DNA of 64,000 nt from Piscicola geometra. Lineage: Eukaryota; Annelida; Clitellata; Hirudinida; Piscicolidae. Under the pieces are notes generated by a model that saw only the letters and a list, made by a program, of their open reading frames with translations, had not been told where the DNA came from and did no database searches. Below are positions 46,846 to 58,800 of the stretch, piece after piece (positions within the stretch are counted from its first letter, which is position 1; each line of letters starts with the position of its first letter). Location of the stretch: assembly GCA_943735955.1 (NCBI GenBank), contig OX030969.1:6295935-6359934 (forward strand), given 5' to 3'. A program made the translations under genes and the position numbers.

Positions 46846-49800
46846 AAATGCAAAACTAGTTGCCTGAACGGGGGCATGTGTTTTGGAATGTTGTGCCTCT
46901 GCAAGAAAGGATTTTCTGGACCCCATTGCAGCATTCGTGAGTTTTGAGTTTTTTTAATAGATTTTTGTATATTTTAAAATAGATTTTTATATATTTTTTA
47001 ATAGATTTTTATATATTTTTTAATAGATTTTTATATATTTTTTAATAGATTTTTATATATTTTTTAATAGATTTTAATAGATTTATATATATTTTTAAAT
47101 AGATTTATATATATTTTTTAATAGATTTATATATATTTTTTAATAGATTTTTATATATTTTTTGTTTTATTTTATTAAATTATACAACTATCTTATGTAT
47201 ATAATATATTTTTTATAGTTCTTTTTCAATTTTTTAATTTTAAATTTTTGGATTTTTATAAAGTTGTTTTGGTCTACTTTTTGGGCTTTTGATCTACTAA
47301 TGAATAATAAATTTTTAAAAACAATATTTCAATTTTTTAAATCTAAATTTATTTGATGTTTATTTAAACAAAGACATCAAATAATATAAAAATTAGACAA
47401 AATGCACCCGTCTACACACAAGCTGCCTTGAAGTTGTGGTAATAAATAATATTTGTGATTACTTTCTACTTTGAAGAACTCTTTTTAAAAGGCTAAACAT
47501 TGAGTTTTATTGTTTTATGTGCTCGAAAATTCAACTTCAGCATGATAAACGGGTTCTTTGATGAATTGTTGAAGGTTAAAAAAATACAATTTAGAAAAAT
47601 AAATAGATAAACTATTTGAAACAATAAAATTGCCATACCCCAAATTAAAGCCATGTCTACCCACTTATTCACCCACCCAACGACTAAACCCCCACCTACC
47701 CACCCACCTACACGCCCACCCCCTACCTACCCACCCAAAAACCTCCCCACCAACCCACCCACCTCCCAACCCACCCACCTCCCAACCCACCCACCTATCT
47801 ACCCACCCACCCACCCACCAAATCATCACGGCTTATGTTTTCAGAGTTCTCTTATCACAATTACAATAAACTGCGAATGCCTGGCTTCTGCTAACTTCCT
47901 TGAGCCTCATTAACCGCATTGCAGACAAATATAGAATGTTTTATGGCTTGAGAGGTTATCAAAGACAATTTATATTCTGATGTAAGAAATGAATTTAAAA
48001 ATACAATTATTTTAATGGAAAAAATAAATTTTGTTGGATGAAAATAATTTAAATTTTTTGAGGTTTAAATCATATAATTCCAATAAAAATCATTTTATAT
48101 TCTTTAAGAAAAAAGACAAAAACTTATTATTTTAAAATCAAAAGCAGCAAGATTTCACAAAAAAATATTAGTTGTTTAAAACCATAAATTCACTTTTCGC
48201 AGACTTGAAAGAGGTACATAAACGAAAGTAGAGAGCGAAAGCACTTTATTTGAGATTTGCGTAATTTAGGAAAGCCATTCATTTTGTCTGGAGCTGTTTT
48301 TGAAAATAAAATGTTGGCATAAAAGAAATATCGGGATCATTATTCACAATATACTATTTAATATTTAATAAATAATATATTTACAATATGACATTATTAT
48401 ATATATTTAACATTTATTTAGTATTTAATATTATATCATCATTATAGCCTATAATTTATAGGCATTGTTATTATAATCTTTTTATAAATCTAAATTATTA
48501 TTAATTCCATTTCTTATTACTTTCACAGCTGTGTGCTCAATTCCCTGTCAAAATGGTGGGAGATGCTACCAACCCAACCAGTGCCTTTGCGACTACGGCT
48601 ACCATGGCAACGATTGTCGCCAAGGTGATGATGATGATGATGGTGATGGGGATGATGGTGGTAGTGATGATGATGATGATGATGATTGTGGTGGGGAAGA
48701 AGGAGGATTTATAAAATGATTGGAAATACAATTATCTTTGTGATGGTAGTATTGGTAATGATGTTTAGTAGTGATGATAAAATTAGAAAGTGATGATAAT
48801 GATGATGATAAAGATGAGGAAGAGAAAGAGTTTATAGGAGACAGTGATAAGGGAGGTGATGATAACAGTTCCGATGACTGTCTTGAAGGTGATAATAATG
48901 ATTATAATAAGGATGGTGATGATAATGATTGTGGCCAGTATTTAAACCAAAATTGTTAGATATATTAATTGAATCAACACCAACAAAAACAACGCTAGCA
49001 AAAATGCTCACAACAACAACACTAAGCAAAAACACCCACAACATCAACACCTCAAAAACAAAAACACCTACAAAATACCACCAACAGGACCTGACCACCC
49101 CCACCAACCACAACTACCACACACGGCTCCCTGCTACACGCAAGTCGAGGAGAACGGAGTATGCGCAGGTTTTTGAAGAGAAGTATATTCATTTAAATTG
49201 CATTAGTGATCATATTTATTTTATTATGTATAGTATTACCACCACCACCACTACCACCATCACCACCATCATCATTATCACAACTTCGACCATCATCATT
49301 ATCACCACCACTTCCATCATCATCACCACCATCATCTTCATCACCATCATCATCATCACCATCATCACCACCACCACCATCATCATCAGGAGGAATGGTG
49401 GAGGTGAAATGCACGCACCAATTGTGTTGTGCCACTGTTGGCATGGGGTGGGGAAGCCCATGTGTCCCATGTGGGGGGGATGGGGCAGGAGGGGAGGGAG
49501 GGGGTGGTGATGGAGCAGGGGGTAAGGTGTGTAGGAAAGGGTACTTGCTTGATGAAGAAGGGACTACATGTGTGGGTGAGTGGGGGGGAAGGGGATTTTT
49601 ATAAAAATAGGGGCTAAAAATCCTAAAACCAAAACACCCCTAAACAACCTCCAAATCACCCTAAAAACCTACAAAAAAATACAAAACACCCTTAAACAAT
49701 GTACAAAACACCCTTAAACAATGTACAAAACACCCTTAAACAATGTACAAAACACCCTTAAAACTAAACAGACATAAACGAATGCAAGGCCATTCCGAAC

Positions 49801-52800
49801 CTGTGCCTGAATGGAGATTGCATTAACACCATCGGGTCTTTCCAATGCGTTTGTCTCAGTGGTTATGAGTACAATCCCACCACACTTGTGTGTGAAGGTG
49901 GGTGGGTAGTTTGGATGGTAGGTGGGTAGGTGGGTGGGTGAGTGGGTAGGTGGGTAGGTGGGTGGGTAGGTGGGTGGGTAGGTGGGTGGGTAGGTGGGTG
50001 GGTAGGTGGGTGGGTGGGTTGGTAGGTGAGTAGGTGAGTGGGTAGGTGGGTAGGTAGGTGGGTAGGTGGGTGGGTAGGTGGGTGGGTGAGTGGGTTCAAT
50101 TGGGATAGGGAAGGGGGCAGGTTTGTAAAGTTCGAAACCTATAGTTTCGCCTAAAACCTCTTTTAATCATATTTAGTTATTTCGAAAAACACCAAAGCGT
50201 CTTTTCCTCCCCCGCTTACACACAGTTTCGCACACAAACACACAAACACACACACAGACATAGACGAATGTAGTACAGAACTGGCCAAGAGTTGCACAGC
50301 ACTGCACGCTGTGTGCACGAACACACCGGGGTCCTACGAGTGTGGATGTGAGGAGGGGTACCTGCCCATCATGAACCACTCACTCTGCATCCGTGAGTTG
50401 GGGGGGGGGGGGGTAGGTGTGGTGGGGGAGGGGGTAGGTGTGGTGGGGGTGGTTGAGATCGTATGGGGATACGCTACTTTAACAATACTCATCACTCACT
50501 CACCCACCACTTCTTCAACCCTCCCATCCCCCCCCCCCCTATCACTCAACCACCCACCCACCTCTCCAACCCTCCCATCCCCCCCCCCCCCTATCACTCA
50601 ACCACCCACCCACCACTCTTTCAACCCTCCCATCCCCCCCTATCACTCAACCACCCACCCACCACTCCTTCAACCCTCCCATCCCCCCCCCCTATCACTC
50701 CCCCACCCACCCATCTCTTAAACAACCACAGCGAAAACTGAGGGCCTCTGTTTCAACAGCGTAACCAACCTCAACAACAACCATCATCATCATCGCCACG
50801 TGTGTAGTAACGTCCAACCAAACAAGAAGACATATTTAGAGTGCTGTTGTGGTGGTGGTGGTAGTAATAGTGGTGGTGGTGGTGGTAGTAATAGTGGTGG
50901 TGGTAGTAGTAGTGGTAGTGGTGGAAAGGCGTGGGCTTTGACCGCAACATGCTTACCCTGTGCTACAGAGGATTCTGGTGAGATGGAGGAGGGAGGTGTA
51001 GTGGGAGGGGTGTGAGGATGATAATGATGATGATGATGATACGTAGATCTTGAGGGAGTTAGAGAAGGTGTGATGATGATGATAATGATGCTCATGCACC
51101 CCACCCCCCCTTCACAGAGGACTACAGGAAACTCTGTTCTAACGTCACTTGGTTGGGCAGTGGGGGAAGGGGGAAGGGGGATGTGTGTGAGGAAAAAGGT
51201 GGGTGTGGAGGGAGAGGGAAGGTTTATTATTATTTTTTATTCATTTAAAAATCTTTTGACTCATCACTTTATTCAATTTTATTTCTCAGTCTTTATCTTC
51301 CATTCTCCTCATTTTTCCGATTCCTTCTTCTCCGAAGGCCACCTCTTATGTCCGGAGGGCAAGTGCATAGTGGTGGGAGAGTCGTACAGGTGTGACTGTG
51401 GCAAGGGATACCGACTCAACCATATGGGATTTTGCGAAGGTGGATGGCGGGAAGTTTGGGATTTAAATCATTTTATATTTTTTTTTCTTCAAAAATCAAA
51501 TTATCTACTATATTTCACTATCACTTAATTAACTCCGAACCTGGTATCTTATCCTTCACTATCACTTACCTGAATCAGAAAACCAAATCATGTTTACTTT
51601 GTTTTATTTAATTAATTCTTCCTTGCCTAATTCCGAACCACCACCACCACCAATGTCGGCCACAGACGTGAACGAGTGCAGCTTCCAGGGCACGTGTCTG
51701 AACGGGCAGTGCGTCAACAGCGAGGGCTCGTTCCGATGCGTGTGCAACAGTGGATACCAAATATCACAAGATGGCAGCTTTTGTGAAGGTGCTTGTTGTT
51801 GTTGTTGTTGTTGTGGAGGTGGGCTTTGGTGCTTGTTGTTATTGTGGTTTTTTAAACTAAAATGTAAAGATTTTTGTTGTTGGGGGGGGGGGGGGTTGTG
51901 TTGTTGTGCTTGTTGTAGCGGTTGTGGTGGTGGTTGTTTGCGAAAGATTTATATCATTTTGTGTAGAATGTGAAAAGAAGTTGAATTTATATTTTAATAA
52001 AGGATTTATTTAAAAAATCAAACAAAAAAACTGTTTAAAAACGAAATAAAACTAGCGAATACAAAATAAATAAAATAAAACTAAAATAAAATATGTAAAA
52101 ACTTGAAATTTATAAATTAAATCTTTTTAAATAATTTGAAAATTCTTGCATAAAATCTGCAAAAGCAATCTCCAAAGCCTCTTCACCCTCCCCCCCCCCC
52201 AAGACTTGGACGAATGCTCCGAAAACATCAACATCTGCCTGGAGGGATTCTGCATCAACTCCCACGGATCGTTCAGATGCCTGTGTAACCATGGCTACCA
52301 ACTCGATCCATCGGGGTCTTTCTGCATAGGTTTGGGAGGGGGTCTTCGTAGAAAGGGGGGGGGGGACAATTTAAGTGGGAGGGGGAGGTTTTCGTTTGGG
52401 AAGAAGGGGGGTTTATGAGAAGGGGGGGGGGTTTATGAGAAGGGGGGGGGGGTTTGTGAGAAAGAGGCAAGAAGGTTTTGGTGAAAATGTGATGGGTGTT
52501 GAAAGTTGTGTGGACAAGTTACGTGTTTGTAGAGTTGGGTAGGTGGGTGGGGTGAAGGGGGAAGAGTGGTAATGGATCTGCTGGTTTTGGTTGCTTTTCA
52601 AAAGCAATTATTCAAGCCCTCAGACTCCTCTCTCCTTTCATCAAACTCCTCCCTTCTTTCTTCAACTCCTCCCTCCTCTCATCAACTCCTCTCTCCTCTC
52701 ATAAGACTCCTCCCTCTTCTCTTCAACTCCCCCCTCCTCTCTTCAACTCCCCACAGACGTGGACGAATGCCAGCAGCACGCGAACAAGTGCGAGCATGGC

Positions 52801-55800
52801 CGTTGCTACAACAAGGAGGGGACGTACGCCTGCCTCTGTCACCATGGCTACCAACTGCTGAGTGGAGAGAACGTCTGTGTCGGTGAGTTGGAGAGGGGGG
52901 TGGTTGGTTGGGTTAGGGTTGGTTGGAGGGTGGGTTGGGAGAGAGGGGGTAGTTTGAGGTTGAGGAAGGTGAGTTGGAGAGGGGGGTTGGTTGGGTTAGG
53001 GTTGGTTGGAGGGTGGGTTGGGAGAGAGGGGGTAGTTTGAGGTTGAGGAAGGTGAGTTGGAGAGGGGGGTTGGTTGGGTTAGGGTTGGTTGGAGGGTGGG
53101 TTGGGAGAGAGGGGGTAGTTTGAGGTTGAGGAAGGTGAGTTGGAGAGGGGGGTTGGTTGGGTTAGGGTTGGTTGGAGGGTGGGTTGGGAGAGAGGGGGTA
53201 GTTTGAGGTTGAGGAAGGTGAGTTGGAGAGGGGGGTTGGTTGGGTTAGGGTTGGTTGGAGGGTGGGTTGGGAGAGAGGGGGTAGTTTGAGGTTGAGGAAG
53301 GTGAGTTGGAGAGGGGGGTTGGTTGGGTTAGGGTTGGTTGGAGGGTGGGTTGGGAGAGAGGGGGTAGTTTGAGGTTGAGGAAGGTGAGTTGGAGAGGGGG
53401 GTTGGTTGGGTTAGGGTTGGTTGGAGGGTGGGTTGGGAGAGAGGGGGTAGTTTGAGGTTGAGGAAGGTGAGTTGGAGAGGGGGGTTGGTTGGGTTAGGGT
53501 TGGTTGGAGGGTGGGTTGGGAGAGAGGGGGTAGTTTGAGGTAGGTTGAGGAAGGTGAGTTTTCGGTAGGTTTGGGGGAGTGGTGTTTCGGGAAGCGAAGT
53601 GTTTTTAAAATTGGCAAAGGTTTAAATTGTATCAATCTTAACCTTAACCCTCCCCCCCATTCCACTCCTCCTCCCACAGACATAGACGAGTGCGCCGAGG
53701 GGGGAGTGTATTGCGAGGGGGGTGTGTGCACAAACACTCCAGGGGCCTACCAGTGTACGTGCATGCCCCCATTGACCCTGTCTCCAGACGGAAAGAAGTG
53801 TATAGGTGCGTGGGTGGGTGGAGGGTGGTGGTGGTGGATGGGTGATGATGATTAAACTATTTTTTTTAAATATTTTAAAATAGCCCAAAAACTACGAAAA
53901 ACATTTCAATAGGACTTTTTGAGATGAATAATAACTCAAACCCCCCAAAACTTCATAGTAATATCTTCTATAAAGAATTTGACCCCACCCCAGAATCGCA
54001 GACGGGCTTGTGTTACAAGGCATACGACGCAAGCTCGGACCAATGCCTCAACCCACTGCCCTACCCCATGACCAAGAGGCACTGCTGCTGCTCTCTCATC
54101 GACCCTAGGGGCCTTTCACCCTCCTACTGGGGCTTCCATTGTGTCCAATGTCCCTTGTATAAGACGCACGAGTACCAGGCCATGTGTTCGGACTTGGTTG
54201 GGATAGGGGTTTTTCCTGGTGGTGGAAATGGTGGTGGTGGGGAGGTCTATCCAGGTGGTGGTGGTGGGGGCGTTCATCCCGGGGGTGGTGGAGGGGTGTA
54301 TCCAGGTGGAGGAGGGGTTTCTCCGGGTGGAGGAGGGGTTCATCCGGGTGGTGGTGGTATTTATCCTGGTGGGGGAGGTGAAGGCACATTCTACCCAGGT
54401 GAAGATGATGGGGACACGTACCCTGGTGGGGGTGGTGGAGGGATATATCCAGGTGGGGGTGGTGGAGGGATATATCCAGGGGGTGGTGGAGTATACCCTG
54501 GTGGGGGTGGTGGAGTATACCCTGGTGGGGGTGGTGGAGTATACCCTGGTGGGGGTGGTGGAGGAATATATCCGGGTGGGGGTGGTGGAGGGATATATCC
54601 TGGTGGGGGTGGTGGAGGAATATATCCAGGTGGGGGTGGTGGGGTGGTCCAGCCAGGGGCAGGCACGAATGGGAGTCGGGTGGTGCAAGGGGGAGAAAAT
54701 GGAACAGTCACATGGCTTCCTGGCACGCATCGATTTGGTGAAAAGCTTTTATTTGGAAATATGAGAATTGTTTCGGGTGTTCAGAATTTTTTTTATACAA
54801 AAAGTTTTGTGTTTTAATAATAAAATTATGCATAAAAAACTGGTTTAAACAGCTTTATTTTCAGTTAAACAACGTTCATAATGTTCCAAAAGTTTATAAA
54901 AATTTTAAAAACAATAAAATATGTAATAACTTGAATTTTTCCAAAAAATATTTTTTAAAATCCTTTCAGACGTAAACGAGTGTATCTTGTCTGCCCATGT
55001 CTGCGAACATGGAGACTGCGAGGACTTGGCGCTTGGATACAGGTATTCAACGCTTTTTTGCACCCAGGCGCTATATAAATACTATAATTATTACTTTTTA
55101 TAAAATTTAAAATTTTTATTATTGATATATTATTTTATAAATAATTTTTAAAAAACAATTCACCAGGTGTATATGTCATGAAGGGTTCAAAGCTGATGCC
55201 ACTAGAACTCAGTGTCATGGTGAGAGAGTGGGGGTAGGGAAAAAGAAGAAATAGTTAAAAGGATAAAAAATAGATAATCATTATCATCATCTTCATCATC
55301 AGCCTCACCCTCATCATCATCATCATCATCATCCCCACCACTCCCTCTTCCCCCCCCCCTCCCATCCCTCCCTATCAGACATAGACGAATGTGCGAGGTC
55401 TCGGAGCCTCTGTCACGGTGGCCAGTGCATCAACACGCCAGGCTCCTTCCACTGCACCTGTCCCACTGGGTACAAGATTGACCTCGCCTCCATGACCTGC
55501 CAAGGTTTGTAGGGGGGGAGGGTTGGGGAGTTGGGGGGAGGGTTGGGGAGTTGTGGGGTGAGGTTGATGGGGATGTGAATTGGGGTTGGAGGAGGGTTGG
55601 GTTAATTGGAGGGGCAGAGTTGAAGGGGATAGGTTTGAAAACCACCCAAATATATCCATTTCAAACAGTCCAAAGCTCATCCCTAAAACCAATACAAAAC
55701 CATCCACCCATCCCTCACCAATCCACCCCCCTCACCAAACCACCCCTCCCCTCACCAAACCACCACCCCCCTCACCAAACCACTCCCCCCCCCCCTCACC

Positions 55801-58800
55801 AAACCACCACCCCCCTCACCAAACCACCACTCCCCCCTCACCAAACCACCCCCCCTACCCCTCACCAAACCACCCCCCCCAGACATAGACGAGTGCAGGG
55901 ACAAAAGTGGAAGTTGCAAGAACGGCATGTGTCTGAACACACCAGGCTCGTATTAAAGCTACAAAATATTAATTGAACAATTATAGACTTTTAAAAATTA
56001 ATAAAATATTATAGATTTAAATAAATTTTAATAAAAAAATTAAAGATTTAAAAATATTAATTGAACAATTATAGACTTTGAAAAATTAATAAAATATTAT
56101 AGATTTAAATAAATTTTAATAAAAAAATTAAAGATTTAAAAATATTAATTGAATAATTATAGACTTTAAAAAATTAATAAAATATTATAGATTTAAATAA
56201 ATTTTAATAAAAAAATTAAAGATTTAAAAATATTAATTGAATAATTATAGACTTTGAAAAATTAATAAAATATTATAGATTTAAATAAATTTTAATAAAA
56301 AAAATATAATTTAAAAATATTAATGGAAAAATTGAAGATTAAAAAAAGTATTGAATTCAACAAATGGATAATTCTTCACTGCTTCAGGCTCTTTTGTGTG
56401 TCAGTGCCACCAGCCTGGTTACAGCCTTGATGTGTCTGGAAGGACTTGTGTCGGTGAGTGGGTGGGTAGGTGGGTGAACGGGTGGGTGGGGTAGTTGGGT
56501 GGGTAGGTGGGTGGGTGGGGTAGTTGGGTGGGTGGGTGGATGGGTGGGTTGGTGGTGAGTGGGTGGGTTGGTGGTGAGTGGGTGGGTCAGAAGGGGGAGG
56601 GTGCGTGGGTAGGTGAGGTGAAAGGTCTGGGAAAAATATAAATAATCCATAGATTCACTTGAATTTGGATGGATCTAACTTGATTAAGCCATTCTTTTCT
56701 TTGATTCTACATTCTTTCCAGACTCGCGCAGAGGCACCTGCTGGTCTAGGCTGAGGGAGGGCGTGTGCGAGGGTCAGTTGAGGGCGGGCATGCTGAAGTC
56801 TGAGTGCTGCTCCAGCGTCGGCGTGGCCTGGGGCAGCCCGTGCGAAAGCTGCCCACCCCTCATCACCATCAACGTCACCACCACCACCCCCCCTTCCACA
56901 GATAAGGGTATGATGATGATGAAAATAATAATAATAGATGTGGTTCATTAAGATTTAAAACATTTAATTGATCAATGAATTAAAATCATAATATATAATT
57001 TTAGTGACATCAAAAGTAATTTCTCATCCTTATAAATTCACTCTTTCTTCCCTCATTCAGAAGGGAATTGTCCACGAGGGTGGCTTCCCCACATGGAAGA
57101 CATGTGTATTGGTGAGTCGCCATCTTGCGAACAATATGGATTTATAAAAATTAAAATAACTTTAAATAAACTGAAACGCGTTTTGCAAAATATATTTTTG
57201 AATTTGTGTTTTTAGAAAAATATATAGAGTTCTTTATTTTCGTTTTGTAAGATATATACCTTTTGAATTTTAATTAGTAGTATTCTTATCCCACCTATAT
57301 TAACTCATTATTCCACTCTCCACCCCCACCCTCCACCCCCACGCACACAGACATAGACGAATGTCAGCTGTTTGGCGACTTGTGCAGTGGGGGTGGAGTG
57401 TGCGTGAACCTGCCTGGCTCTTTCCTGTGCGAATGCCCCCCTGGCCTGACCCTCGACCCCACTGGCAGGAGGTGTATTGGTGAGTGGGCTTGGTTGTTGG
57501 GGGGTGTTGGGGAGAAGTTTGTGAAGAAGGGAGTAGGGAAGGGGGAGATAAACTGATAATTTCAAATATTTCGTAAAAAATTGTTTTACTTTTTTTAACA
57601 ATAAAAACTAAACAAAAATAGAAAAAAATTAAACAACAAAAATATTTGCAGACACTCGTCTGGGCTTCTGTTACAGTCAGTTCGACTGGCACGGATGCAG
57701 ACACCCTTACTTGGGCGCCTACAGCAGGTCGACGTGCTGCTGCAGCGTTGGTGTGGCCTGGAGCGGTGGCGACGGGGTGGAGTGCGCTGGCTGCCCGCTC
57801 AAAAGTTCAGGTTTGTGTGTGCAGCGGGGGAAGCTTTGTGTTGTGGTGGTTGGAGAGGCTTTTCAGGGTGCTTTGGGAAAATAATGGTGTGCTTTTTGTT
57901 GAACTTTTTATATATATTAAATTGATTTTTTTAATGAGGCAAAATATTGAAAAATTATTTGTAAAAATATATTTTAAAAGTTAAAACGAATTCATACTCT
58001 TGACAAAACAGTCGATTACAACAACCTGTGTCCGAAAGGCTCAGGCTTCTCAAGCACAACCGATGCCAACATCCCTTTTGTGGGTGAGTGATGGGATGGG
58101 ATGGGGTGAGACGAGGTTGGATGGGATGGGAGTGTTGGGATGGGATGAGATGAGGTGAGATGGGATGGGAGTGTTGGGATAGGATGGGATGGGGTGAGAC
58201 GGATGAAAAGAAAAAATTATAAAATCGAAATAAAATTTAACTTGATAAAAATGTATAGCAATCATACTTTTATTTTCAAAACAATCATAAATAATAATAG
58301 AATAATTATTATCCTTCAACCATCAAATCCAAAATCATTCCATTCCAAACCATCCAATCCAAACCATTCCAAACCATCCCATTTCCAACCATTCCAACCA
58401 CCCCACCAAACCATTCACAACCATCCACAACCATCCCATCGCAGACATAAACGAATGTGCATCTTTTCCGAACCTGTGTGGAGGGGGGCAGTGCAGAAAC
58501 TCAATAGGGGGCTTCGAGTGTCTTTGTCATCCTGGTTACGCTCTCCTCACTGGTCTGACTAACTGCACTGGTGAGTGGTGCATGGCTGAGGTGTGTGGGT
58601 GGGTGGATTGGTGTAGGTGGGTGGTGCATGGTTGAGGTGTTGGTGGGTGGGTGGATGGTTGAGGTGTTGGTGGGTGGGTGGATGGATTGGTGTAGGTGGG
58701 TGGGTGAATTGGTGTAGGTGGGTTTTTATACCAATCACCTCTCCTTCCACCCAACTTGTTTTCTCTCCTCCTCCTCCACCCTTCCTTCTTCTCACCCACC

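Noticed and set aside
53924..53993. Extending the TB2 exon upstream to the Met at 53924
   Set aside because: This stretch is AT-rich and unlike any fibrillin; the acceptor CCCCAG at 53993 gives the needed phase and starts at the domain edge.
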